Assembly: GCA_958496175.1 (NCBI GenBank)
Contig: OY292277.1
Coordinates: 52,773,050-52,837,049 of the forward strand
Direction: 5' to 3'
DNA: 64,000 nt
Origin: Sisyra terminalis
Lineage: Eukaryota; Arthropoda; Insecta; Neuroptera; Sisyridae
Under the pieces are notes generated by a model, which worked only from the letters and a program-made list of their open reading frames with translations, was not told the origin of the DNA and did not search any database. Position 1 is the stretch's first letter, and every line of letters begins with the position of its first letter. Positions 1 to 10,720 of the stretch are shown here, piece by piece. The position numbers were made by a program, and so were the translations under genes.

Positions 1-2128
1 ATCATTATAACTCAAAATTAGCGTCGACTCTTTCCTCGCATACTACATAAACATTTAGTCTAAGTGAGATAAACGTCACTAATTTATTTTCCACCTTTCA
101 CCAAAACAACAAACATTATTGCAAACAGACGACGAAAGCTTGACAATTTGGAAAATCGTTGCAGTTAATCATAATATGATATGAAGAAAACCCATAAGAT
201 ACACACACAAAAACTTTGGCCCACGGTAATGTGTTACTTTTTTAAAAACTACTTTTATATTAATCACCCGTCTCATTTATCAGTCTGCACTCATTCAATT
301 ATCCAAGTTGAACAATAAATTTCCACAAAGAAAAAGGCAACTTAAATATCTTATTTAGTAAAACTGTGCTTTTAATAAAAGCTTTTGTATGGAGCAAGTG
401 CCAGTGATTGGAAAACGCAGACAATACAATATGCGATGTTTATTTAGTCGTTTTTATTTTTCCTGGTCCAATATATAGAGTATGTAATGTGAATGCTTGC
501 AATTGGTTTGTAACAGATGTGCCATTTTACATTTTTCAATTAAATCGCAGATTTTCAATAAAAATTCGCTATGGTCGACGATAAATTTCGATTGAAAATT
601 AAAAACTTGAGAATTTCAGCGAGCTGGTGGATAAATTCGATTGGATAAGTGAGGAAAATATATATGTTCGATTTTTTCTATTAGTGTTAAGACAATGGGA
701 AATAGATTGATGAAAGTTTAATTGAAATGGAAATAATTAATTAGTCTAGTTTTACTAAGAAAAATGCATTTGCATCAATGCATCTGAATAAAAAATTAAT
801 TCAAGAAACTTGGAAATAAATCGATGAGATTGTCATTAGTTATGTCTAGAAAAAATGTTTAATGATTCTCAGATCTAATCTTTATAAATGTACCTGCGAC
901 TTCATCTAAATTTTTATGTAAAATTTAAAGAAATTATTTCTAAAGAGAAATCAGTTCAAATTTAAAATGAACTTCAAGATATTGAGACGAATGTAAAATT
1001 TTATAAGTTGGATAATTGTAGGGTTTATTTTACAATTTATTAACATATATATTACATAAATTTATCCTGAATCCAAATTTGCATTTTCGATAAATGATAC
1101 AAGAGCTTATGATACTGGAAGTATGAAATAAATCCAGTGGTGGTAAAAATGCAGGTATCGTTTAATATTTGAAACTATTGGTATTTGGACATTGTTGGAA
1201 TTAAATTTTTCTCGATTGCTTAATAAATACGTGGAGCACAGTAAAATATTATCATTTGCATTAGAATTTTTAATTATTATCCATAAAAGATCTTCATGGC
1301 TTGGGCCTTGTGGTTTTAAATTTCGTTGGAATCACAATCGATCACAAAAGGAAGTACATATTATGACCGAAAATATTGTTAAAAAGTTTTTAACGAAATT
1401 CTTCATGAGCAACTTTATTTCGACGAAATTTTTAGTACCTAAGGAATTGGCTGTACATTCATTTGAGTAGCACCTGAAAAACATTTCGTAATATTATGTG
1501 ATATCGGAATTAATTTTAAATTAGCTTTTATTTTATTGAAATTTCGTGATTACAAATGAAATATGCGATTAGAAAATATTTAAGTACTAACTAGCATCAT
1601 TTTTACTATTTTGCTCAGTCGAATCATTATTAAACGTATAAGAACTATTATTTTTTTATTTAATAATGCTTTTCGGCGTGCCCTAAATTCACGAACACGT
1701 TCTGTTGAACCTTTTGACGTCTATATAGCCTTGTTTTCTTTACTTGTTTTTTGATAATCATGCCAATAATCCGTATTTATTTAAGACAAACTTGAAAATT
1801 AATTTTATTAAAGTGAAATGTTTTTGGTTACAAGTATAATAAGCAATTTAACACGATTGTTATTGGTCGCTATGAAAACCATTCTCAAGTAGTGTAATAC
1901 GCAGGCGTGCATTACTATAAGAAATACTAATGCTTCCTATTTTATTCTTTCTCATGCTAAATCTTATAGATTTATGTAAATGTTTCTCTTTTTATCTCCG
2001 ATTTCCGTTCCATAAAATTTCAAGTTACAACGATGTAAAAGAAGTTTTTACTTAAAAAGAAAAATGTTTGGACCAATAAAAAAAAATATTAAATGATGCA
2101 AAATTATCAATAATTTTTTTAAACATAT
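1..2128. other. No recognisable gene
   Basis: AT-rich sequence with short broken reading frames. The longest plus-strand frame (about 1192-1470, 92 codons) begins at TTG rather than ATG and resembles no family known to me. No RNA gene, tandem repeat or terminal inverted repeat was seen. Confidence 0.5.
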
Positions 2129-2921
2129 ATAAGTATTAGGGTGATTTTTTTTTTTACTTTTTTTTTTTGGTCCAATCGTGAAATTTTGTTGGAAATACCA
2201 AAAAAAAAAATCCCTGAAAGTTTGAGCCCTTAATATTAATTTTAAGTCCTCGACCAAGACGTGTAAAGATTTCCCATTGAAAATACACGGAAACTCTGAT
2301 TTTTTATTTTTAAATTTCTATATCTCAGCGGCATTTCATGGGATCGCTTTTACCGAAGACGGTTTTTTCTCAGAATTAAACGCTCTACAAAAGTGCCCAT
2401 TGCGACAAAGTCGTAACTCACACCGGTGAGGTAGTACGGGCTACTGAAACTGATTTTTCCATAAAATTCGCGTTTTTTTTTGCATTTATCTCGTAAATAA
2501 CAAGAGCTACGGAAAAATTATAAATGAAAAACTTGTAGAGAATTTAATTTCCTACAAAAAAGTTCCAGTAGACCAAATCGCGAAGATCAATATTAAACGA
2601 GATATTAAGCCTTGAATTGATTTTTCTGTGAAATTTTTGCCGATCATTGATTTAAACTTATTGAAATCTTTTTTTCTTTCTATGTTATATTATATGTTTT
2701 GTTCAATATATTTATATATAAATATTTATAAATATATAAATTAAAGCGATCCCATGAAATGCCGCTGAGATATAGAAATTTAAAAATAAAAAATCAGAGT
2801 TTAAATTTAATATTAACTTAAAATTATTATTAAGGGCTCAAACTTTCAGGGATTTTTTTTTTGGTATTTCCAACAAAATTTCACGATGGGACCAAAAAAA
2901 AAAAATCACCCTAATAAGTAT
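2129..2921. mobile_element. Foldback MITE with 8-bp TSD, hAT-like ends
   Basis: The element runs from TAGGGTGA at 2137 to TCACCCTA ending at 2913. It is flanked on both sides by the same octamer, ATAAGTAT (2129-2136 and 2914-2921). The arms (about 2137-2350 and 2735-2913) are long imperfect inverted copies. They share the sequence around AAAATTTTGTTGGAAATACC and the tract reading GCGGCATTTCATGGGATCGC. No transposase frame is present. An 8-bp duplication with YARNG-type ends (TAGGG) fits the hAT superfamily; P elements also make 8-bp duplications. Related arms occur at 14.76-16.3, 49.67-50.14 and 56.66-58.47 kb and share the phrase GCTCTACAAAA. Confidence 0.8.
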
Positions 2922-3004
2922 GGAACAGCGATGAAGGGATACAAATTAAGGGTTGAAACTTTTTCAGTACAACCGTCCAAATATAAGTATTGTAACAGAA
3001 AAGG

Positions 3005-3245
3005 AAGACTTCTGTCTCTCTCTTTGTTGCCATGCCGGCACGCGATTGGCTTAGTGACTTCTTTCTCTCTCCCACCAATGCGAATGCACATATAGATTGT
3101 TCTAGAAACATCTAGTAAGTGATGGAACATTAACGAACAATGGAGTACATTCTAGAATGTTGTGTTGCGTTATATAATATGGCGCTCAGTTCAAACCAAC
3201 AGAACAGTTCTGTAACGAAGTTCAGTTTGAACTTCCGTTACAACA
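3005..3245 (+). promoter_or_regulatory. Heat-shock-type promoter-like segment
   Basis: The segment holds, in order: CTCTCTCT GAGA-factor-type tracts (about 3013-3023 and 3062-3072), an inverted CCAAT (about 3044), two TTCTAGAA heat-shock-element cores (3100-3107 and 3150-3157) with further GAA/TTC units between them, and a TATA-like TATATAAT (3171-3178). A TCAGTT initiator-like hexamer (3186-3191) and an AGTTCAAAC stretch follow, the latter resembling Drosophila hsp70 leader sequence. The TATA-to-TCAGTT spacing (about 17 bp) is shorter than usual, so the true start may be near 3200. A strong 13-bp hairpin (3212-3241) follows. No Hsp70 or small-Hsp coding region lies downstream. It could be a decapitated hsp gene or the promoter of a non-coding transcript. 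Confidence 0.45.
3212..3241 (+). other. 13-bp stem hairpin in putative leader
   Basis: GTAACG plus AAGTTCA pairs with TGAACTT plus CGTTAC, with one bulged C and a 3-nt loop. It lies directly after the promoter-like segment. A second perfect 19-bp palindrome, TCTCAAAACAGTTTTGAGA, sits at 3382-3400. Confidence 0.6.
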
Positions 3246-3479
3246 AAGCGATTTTTATTGTCTTTTCGATTTAAAAGTTATTATTGTCATTTAAGTGATT
3301 GTTTTGACAAAAAATGTATACAAGTGCAATAAAAAAATTGATTATTTATTTCCGAAAGAAATTAAAGAACGAATAACGCCATCTCAAAACAGTTTTGAGA
3401 CGTCACGTTACAGTATGTTGAGTTGCGTCATTTGGTCGTCAATTAGAAGAAAAAATAATCGTAAAATTATCCTTTAAAA

Positions 3480-6300
3480 AATCGATAAATTCAACACTTT
3501 TATTCTTCACTAAGTACTCTTTATAATGGACCAAAAACTTGAACTTAAAAGCTTTTTTCATTAAATAAACATTTCGCCCATCATAACCCAAATATTATCA
3601 CAAGAAAAACGCAAGCACGAACGACATTTCGCTTAATTTATCTAATTATAGATTTGTCACACGTGACGGATATTATTTTTAAACCAATTAAAATATTTTT
3701 ATTCAAGTGAATATCAGGAATGCAACGAATGCACCCAACAAAAAAACGAGCAAGCAAACAAGGCGCCAACCATTTTTGCAACGGGCGACAAAAATTCCAA
3801 TAATTACTTGTCATATTTCTCAACAACTCAATGAAATTTTTTCGACAAAGGATTTACATTTTATTTTTAAATGATTAAAACATTTGTCAGATTGGAAGTT
3901 AATCGAAATGGAACACTTTTTATCCCGTTTACTAAATACAGAAGTGTGACCTGTTGTTCACCTTGTGATTGCGATGAAGATGTCTCCATAATTCATGTCG
4001 CTTTGCTTTGTGAAGACCTGATATTTAATTCGTATGACATTATAGAGAAAAATGCAACTTTTGTATGGTCAACATAAACTTGATGGATTACGGTTTAAAA
4101 GAAAAACATGACTTTTATATATCTGCGAAAAACTCGTTATTTTTTTTATCAAAATTTCTTGTCCTAATTTAGATTTTTCGATATCAGATCCATATATTTC
4201 TCCAGTTGGCCTCCCCTTATTAAATTCATAGATAAAAGATATAATTCACTCATTAAACTGAACCATTATCGATTCAGTTGAGCCCATAAATGGCCAAATT
4301 ATAATTAACAATCAAATCAAGTAATTACCAATTAAATATATTTCGATCAGTAATGTTGTTTGTAATAAATATGTAAATTTCTCTAATGTATAGGATTAGC
4401 AAATGATTGTCAAATAATAAAGATCAGTTTCCAGTGATCTATCAAATGATAAAGAAAAAATATAGATCTATGTACTGGAACCAGTACTCGAGGAGTTGCA
4501 ATCTTGTCAATTTCTCTGAGGTAATGATGAGAGTACATAATATCCACTTTTGACAAGTCATGCTAACAAATCACAAATTGGCTGGAAGCATGAAATTATG
4601 TTTTACAAAAATGTAATTATATATTACTTAAAGTATTGCCTTGTGTAGTTTTTATGGTATTTTTTTTTTTTGGAAAGTGAAATTAGCAGGTCGAATTAAT
4701 TTGAATTGTTTTCAAAAATGGCTAAGACTTCTTTACATTGAGTGGTATGGTTTTAGCGTTGTACAAAAAAACTGTAGGAAATATTTTACCTTATTAATAT
4801 TTGTATTTTGTCGCTGAATTTACAAATTTAGCGGTCTTTCTCAATTATATTGACGAATGCTAAAGAGTTCTTATGAGTCGAAAGTTTATGTTCCACTCTA
4901 AACTTTATAGTAAGAAAAATTTTATTTTTTTTTTGGCAAATCGATAGAAAATTGTTTGTATACTTTTATGAATGATTCCATTTTATTAATGAAAATTAAT
5001 TAATAAAAAAATTAATAACTAAACTAATCATAGATATAGAAGAGAAATTCTAAAGTAAGTTATTAAGTGATTACCGAAATTTTTTGAATATTTTTTTTTT
5101 TATATTATTTAAAGTCATTGTTTAACATCTTGGTCATTAATGACTAAAATAATTTACATGTTACAATTGGTAATACATGTTCAGTTCTAATAAATAATAG
5201 TTAACAATTCTAATAAATGCTAATAATAAACAAATTCTATTAAATGATAATAATATAATAAATTCTAATAGTAAACTAGGCTTATAGGTATTATTTTGTA
5301 CTTTATATTGTATCAAATAATTTAAGAATATTATTTATGAAATAATAAAACTAGAAAAAAATAAAGGCCTAATAAACAGAAATCTTTTCTCTTTACACAA
5401 AAAAATGAAGACAAAAAAAAATGTAAGAATTTTTTTTTTCTTTTAATTTGTATTTTCAACGTCTCCAAACTATCAAAAATCAAAACTTGAAAATAAAATT
5501 TTCTCACGATAAATTTTTGTAGTTAAAACTATTGAATAACATAGTACCTATGTGATCTTCAGAATTCCGAAAATATTATCCATACTTTCCAACCTAGGAA
5601 TCTTTTCCTAATTACCAAACCCTAAAACCATATCAAAAGGCGCTTTTTATTTCATGTTTTGTGAAAGTCATTTCTTTTACAACAAATATAAAAAATTGAC
5701 ATTTTATAATAATAAATAACGTGTTTTTGAGGATTTAAAATTTTTTTGCGGGAAACGTTGATTTTTACAAACGATTTAAAGAGCTGTGCTAAAATTTTAG
5801 AATGTTTTTAAAGTAAAAATTATTTTGCAAAAGCGTCCATTAAAAGAAATAGATATATGAACCTATAAAATTTAACAAATAGGGGAATGAAATAGAAAAT
5901 CCGTCTTCAAATTGTGGTATCGAAAGAACTGTAGTTTTGTCAAATATTTTATTACCGGGATATTTAGTCAAGGTTTTTATTTTTTTAAGGGATTTTTTTT
6001 TGTCCAGGGATATTTTTTTGGGGGATATTAGGTCATAGGATCTTTTATCTGAAAATATTTCATCGAGGAATCAAACATCAAGTATTTAGTGAATGAAATA
6101 GCAATGCTGATATTTTTTGATAGCCAAACAATAGTTTTGAAGGAAAATTATACTAATTCAAAAAGCTCAAATTTCGCATTATTTGTTTCCTAATTATAGA
6201 ATGAAAACTGATTATTCATTATTTACATTGTTACACTGTTAAATTTTGTTTCGAAATACATGTTTATAAATATCAATAAAATTAAGGACAAAACATTGTT
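3480..6300. other. No recognisable gene
   Basis: AT-rich sequence. The plus frame at 3871-4077 (ATG, 68 codons) has a Cys-containing CCSPCDCDEDV stretch, but no homology is recognised and nothing around it looks genic. The rest is homopolymer-rich with short frames. Confidence 0.45.
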
Positions 6301-6309
6301 TTAAGCTGT

Positions 6310-7745
6310 AAAAAATAACTTGGTAGATAAATTGCATTAAGAAATAAAAAGTCTTATAAATTTGAAAAAAGGGCTTTATCTTAATGTGGTTTTGTACATT
6401 TAGTTGTTAGCTTAAAGCTCACTAAATTTAATTTACATTTATTCAGTTTTAAAGTCATTTTTTAAAGTCCAAATTCACTGAGTCATATACGTCCAATTCT
6501 TGACCAAAAGCTCATAAATATTTACATACATTTATTCTTTTTAATAAAAAAATTAAAGTCTTTCACTTAAAATAACATATTTAACTGTAAAGAAAAAGTT
6601 TTAAAGGAACATTGTATAAAATATGAATGGTTTAACAAATATCTATTAAAAAAGTTTAAAAAAGTTTATTCTTCCAATTGGTAACCTAAAGCTCTTTAAT
6701 TTTAATTTTATTTTACTATTAATTTAAAGTTTTCATAGTTGGTCCTAATATTTATACTTTTAAGTGAAAATTTGTGGCTTTCGGGTCCAAAGTCATTTGT
6801 TATATCGGTGAACAATATCACCAACGTTTCGTAACCTCTCCGAGTTGCATCTTCAGGATGAAAAAAAAGCTTTACATTAATGTGGTTTTATTCTTGTAGT
6901 TGTTTGCTTAAAGCTCACCAAATTTAATTTACATTTATTCTGTTTGAAAATCAATTTTTAAAGTCCAAATTCACTGAATAATTTACTTCCAATTCGTAAC
7001 CAAAAGTTCATTAGCCTTCATATTCATTTATACTTTATAAAAATAAATTTTTAAAGTTGTAGACTTAAAATAACAATTTTAATTGTAAAGATTAAGTTTT
7101 TTAAGGGAACATTGTATAAAATCTGAATGGCTTAACAAATATCTATAACAAAATTTTAAGGTAGTTTATTCTTCCAATTGAAACCTAAAGCTCTTTAATT
7201 TTAATTATATTTTACCTATGATTTAAAGCTTTCCTAGTTGCTTATTCGACGGATAATATTGCTAACGTTTCGTAACCTCTCCGGGTTGCATCTTCAGGAT
7301 GAAAAAAAAGCTTTACATTAATGTGGTTTTATTTTTCTAGTTAGCTTAAAGCTCACCAAATTTAATTTGCATTTATTCTGTTTTGTCAATCTTTAAAGTC
7401 AATTTTTAAAGTCCAAAATCACAGAGTCATATACGTTCAATTCTTGACCGAAAGCTCTTTAATTTGTTTTTACATTTATTCTTATTAAAAATATTTTTTA
7501 TAGTCTTAGAATTAAAATAAATTTTTTGAAAGAAAGTTGTATAAAAATATGAAAATTTCCACAAAGGTCTATCAAAAAGTTTAAGAAAATGTATTCTTCC
7601 AATTTGTAAAGCTCTTAAATTTTACTTATATTTATCCAATAATTTAAAGCTTTCTTAGTTGATCCTAAAGTTTTTACTTTCAAGTGAAAATTTGTGGCTT
7701 TCGGGTCCAAAGTCGTTTGTTATTTCGATGGACAATATCGCCAAT
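6310..7745. repeat. Tandem copies of a Penelope-type terminal region
   Basis: Three diverged units of about 440-500 bp. The phrase AGCTTTACATTAATGTGG recurs near 6860 and 7300, with a diverged form near 6370. GTGGCTTTCGGGTCCAAAG recurs near 6775 and 7695. Two unit junctions (6821-6858 and 7261-7300) carry, on the minus strand, CTGAAGA, a stem-loop and then GAAAC, as in hammerhead ribozymes of PLE terminal repeats. Tandem terminal repeats are typical of Penelope-like elements, and the third unit runs directly into GIY-YIG coding debris. Confidence 0.55.
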
Positions 7746-8385
7746 TTATTATTTTCCAAGATGCATCATTTATCTTAGAAACGTCGTCACATGATTCGAA
7801 ATTAAACCATATCATTATGGCGTTGCATAATAATGGATTTGAACGAAGAAAACTTCAACCATCTGTCAACGAATTGAAAGCACGAGATGGCTGAAGACCT
7901 TCTGATGAAGCTAAGAATTTCGATCATATCTACGAAATGTATCAAAATGTTAAATCTGGATACTAAGAAAATATTATTTCTAAGTAATCTAATCACTAAT
8001 GTATATATTTTGGAGGTTCCCCTCCTCGAAGAACAAGGTCTCAATTTTGGACAAACCTGTAGTAGGTATCCCCTGCTCATGTGAAAAGGTATATATTGGC
8101 AAAACCGGAAGATTCGTGAGCACATATTTCAAAGAGCTATGATAACATAAAAGAAGGAATTCTAAATTTGCAATGCATGCTGGAAAATGTGTCAACTAAC
8201 TTTGAACAAAGTTTCGGTCAATTATAATTTTAAACACACTTATGGTGGTGCTAAATCTTGACACCTGCATTCCCATTATGTATTGCAAGATTGGAATACT
8301 TTCTTTAATATTACCTTACAAAGAGCTTTAGAGGAAATTTGGTCACACTAACTTCTGTGGCTGAGTTTTGTTTGGCTACTAGATA
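7690..8385 (+). pseudogene. Penelope-like element ORF remnant (GIY-YIG end)
   Basis: Decayed 3' part of a PLE polyprotein. Around 7815-7890 the frame reads MALHNNGFERRKL, resembling the linker between reverse transcriptase and endonuclease. At 8062-8140 it reads IPCSCEKVYIGKTGRF, a good match to the PLE GIY-YIG nuclease core (family pattern IPCSCGKVYIGxTGR), followed by two stop codons. In the family this domain nicks target DNA for retrotransposition. Frame changes and stops show it is dead. It lies between the tandem terminal-region copies upstream and an inverted hammerhead-bearing palindrome downstream, the inverted-end arrangement common in PLEs. Confidence 0.65.
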
Positions 8386-8684
8386 CTTTATGTGATTTTC
8401 AGGAGAAAATTTTAAGAAGAATTCAAAAATTGCGATATGATTAACAAAGATCGTGGTCTTGGATTTCATACGACCTGAAAAACGATTTTACTATAAACGA
8501 GAAGGAATGTTCTTCAAATGATAATAACTTCATAGTATACAAGTCGGTTAAAAGACCATCTTGAAATTGGTTTTGGACCATTTAAACACGGCTTTGGATC
8601 AAAAGCCACAATTTTTCCACTAAAGAGTTATCTTAATTAAGAAATCAATTTTTATTGGCCAAAATTTACAATAAATATTATTTA

Positions 8685-8935
8685 TTTTTAGTAGGATAGT
8701 GGACATGAAAGGATGTAGATCCATATACTAATTTTTAGTTTAGCGACACGTTTCGGTCTTTTATTAGACCTTCATCAGGCTTTTTATTACTTCGTGTACT
8801 TCATATTAAGAAGGCTGATGAAGGTCTAATAAAACACCAAAACGTGTCGCTAAATTAATAATTACTATATGGATCTACATCCTTTTATGTCTACTATCCT
8901 ACTAAAAATAAATAATATTATATTAATTATGGACA
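8685..8935. mobile_element. Inverted PLE terminal palindrome with hammerhead motif
   Basis: Two inverted arms (about 8690-8790 and 8812-8930). Both contain GCGACACG, a stem-loop and TCATCAG, and both include the segment GATGTAGATCCATATA in opposite orientation. The minus-strand arm (8744-8780) reads CTGATGA, then GGTCT/AGACC stem II, then GAAAC, then GTGTC, which is the PLE-type hammerhead with a minimal stem III. The plus-strand arm has GAAA changed to AAAA and a broken stem II. Confidence 0.6.
8744..8782 (-). ncRNA. Type I hammerhead ribozyme motif (PLE type)
   Basis: Read on the minus strand: core CTGATGA (8772-8778), one extra A, stem II GGTCT/AGACC with loop AATAAA, core GAAA (8751-8754), two-pair stem III, and a GUC cleavage triplet (8745-8747). 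The first three pairs of stem I (AGC/GCT) also form. The unpaired A before stem II is unlike the textbook core, but it is repeated in the 12.9-kb motif. Self-cleaving activity is an inference. Confidence 0.6.
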
Positions 8936-9065
8936 CAACCAATTAATCGATTTACAATAAAACTTTCGATTGTTAATTCTTAGAAAAAGCTCAAATTTAA
9001 CACTTCTTTTTTGACCAAAAGCTCCTAAATTTTCACTTCTATTCCCACAAATTAAATTGAATAAT

Positions 9066-10115
9066 TCAAGAATATCTCACACTACTGTCACTTACATAAT
9101 TTTGCGGTCCTTTTTGCATTGTTGTTCGTTGTTTATATCGTTTTGTTGCAAACCACTTTTGCACTTGTCTGTACGACAGACCAATTCTCGATGCAAGTTC
9201 TGCCGTTTGTACTGGCGTGAGAAAATTATTTGTATAGAAATATGATTCCATCACTTGAATTTGCTCCGGCGTAAATTTTCGACAAATGTTGGAAAACGAT
9301 TCTTGTAAATTGTTTTGATCGAATGATTCTTGGTTCGATTGGATGTGATCTGGAGCTGGATCCAATCGAAAATCGTATTCTTGGTAAAAACTGTCGTTTA
9401 AGTTGATGAATGACGACACCGAACGGGAATAATCTAAATCCATTTCATCGTCGTCCTGGGTTAGATCCTCAATGATGCAATTGGGTTCTGATTTTAGATG
9501 AAAAGATTCGCTGGTTGTTGAATTGAGAGTTGCAGTTTCTTGTGGAAGTTTTTCACTTGGTTGCATTGATGCATTTGGTGGATCTTTATAGAATTCGCCT
9601 CCTAGAAAACTTGTGTTGACATTTGTTGAATAACTTGACGGTTTTTCCAAATCTTTTTGGTTAATAACATTGTCAAGATTTGGCGCAAATGATTGGCTTG
9701 CACCTGATATATTTTTCTCCAAAATTTTCCTCTTTTCTTTCGAATTTTTAAGGTTTTGTCCATTTTGTGAAAATCCTTTAATTTGTAATGATTCAGCCGC
9801 TTTTAACAAGGCACCTAGTTGATCTTGAGACACGTGAACTTCACCTTTATACATATAATCCAAAATTGCTTCCAATTCCGTGAATTTGACGTCTTTCAGT
9901 ATGAAAATTGGATGTTTATCGTAGCAGTTGATAAGTAAATTTTCGAAATATGGGCTACAGGCCGATAAAATGATTTTGTGGGCCCGAAGAAAGCGGCCTT
10001 CGGCCGCCAAAGTACAATCGAGAAATTGGTTTCTTTTTAAGAGGGAATCGATTACTGATACTAAAGTGGATTGATGGCTGTTCCATTGTAAGCAATAGTG
10101 TTGTAGGTTGTCCAT
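9066..10115 (-). CDS. BTB/POZ plus homeodomain transcription factor
   Basis: Intronless 349-codon frame, by far the clearest gene here. The first in-frame ATG (10113-10115) has good context (A at -3, G at +4) and gives MDNLQHYCLQWNSHQ, the usual start of insect BTB-TTK proteins. The 11 codons upstream begin only at GTG and are preceded by a stop. Residues about 5-117 form the BTB domain (LDCTLAAEGRFLRAHKIILS, then SACSPYFENLL), a dimerisation and repressor-recruiting fold. A polar linker has an LKSE SUMO-consensus site and an acidic IIEDLTQDDDEMDLDY patch. Residues about 274-333 align without gaps to a 60-residue homeodomain: F8, F20, L26, L40, Q44, V45, W48, F49, R53 and K55 are kept, but position 51 is Thr instead of the near-invariant Asn and position 50 is Ala. 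Probably a nuclear DNA-binding regulator with altered specificity. It could be a retrogene, as no introns are visible. Plus-strand TTTATT at 8783-8788 could serve as its AATAAA. Confidence 0.9.
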   Translation of the reverse strand: MDNLQHYCLQWNSHQSTLVSVIDSLLKRNQFLDCTLAAEGRFLRAHKIILSACSPYFENLLINCYDKHPIFILKDVKFTELEAILDYMYKGEVHVSQDQLGALLKAAESLQIKGFSQNGQNLKNSKEKRKILEKNISGASQSFAPNLDNVINQKDLEKPSSYSTNVNTSFLGGEFYKDPPNASMQPSEKLPQETATLNSTTSESFHLKSEPNCIIEDLTQDDDEMDLDYSRSVSSFINLNDSFYQEYDFRLDPAPDHIQSNQESFDQNNLQESFSNICRKFTPEQIQVMESYFYTNNFLTPVQTAELASRIGLSYRQVQKWFATKRYKQRTTMQKGPQNYVSDSSVRYS

Positions 10116-10720
10116 TTTTTCTGCACAATTTTTCCACTTTAAATGCACTGATTACGACTGGTGAGGACTGATTTAAAATGATTTATGTTGTCTAAGGCAA
10201 AGATTTTTGCAGATTAAGCAATGTTCTTAAGACTTGAGAATTCAAGATATGATTTTTATTTAATCAGCAGTTTTTCTTTTAAGTCTTTAATCACTTCAGT
10301 AAGCTATTGAATATGAAGAGGAAAAAAATTTGTATTGAATTTTGGCATAGAAAATATTAAAAAATATATTTTACTTTATAAGAAAACAATCGTTTTGAGA
10401 AGTTTCCTTACGCATACGATTTCACGGAACCAATTTTACGTACGCCCACCTCACAAGATTGATGATCGCTTTTGCGATCGTTTGCTCATTTATTTAAATT
10501 TATTTTCGAAAAAAAAAAACACCACGAAAAAATTATTCAAGTCTCGCAAATAATGAATTATCTTTTCCCCTGATTTTTTTTTTTTGTGTACGTTTTGCAT
10601 TGTCGTTACCTCGTTACCCCGTTGCATATTTGTGCAGTGTAACAGGATGCTGAGATCAAGCTTAATTTTTATTGCAAGCCTTGCTAAATGCATTTTGCAA
10701 AAATAAAAAATAAAATATTC
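10116..10720 (-). promoter_or_regulatory. Upstream region of the BTB-homeodomain gene
   Basis: No other gene is seen here. A perfect hairpin GATCGC-TTTT-GCGATC lies at 10464-10479, within a patch of higher CpG content (about 10400-10480), some 350 bp upstream of the start codon. No TATA box or initiator can be assigned with confidence. The regulatory role is inferred from position only. Confidence 0.25.

Noticed and set aside
3295..3477. 60-codon frame downstream of the heat-shock-like promoter as its product
   Set aside because: Starts at GTG with no in-frame ATG at the start and no similarity to heat-shock proteins.
10116..10148. N-terminal extension of the BTB-homeodomain protein by 11 residues
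   Set aside because: It would start at GTG directly after an in-frame stop; the ATG at 10115 has better context and matches the family start.
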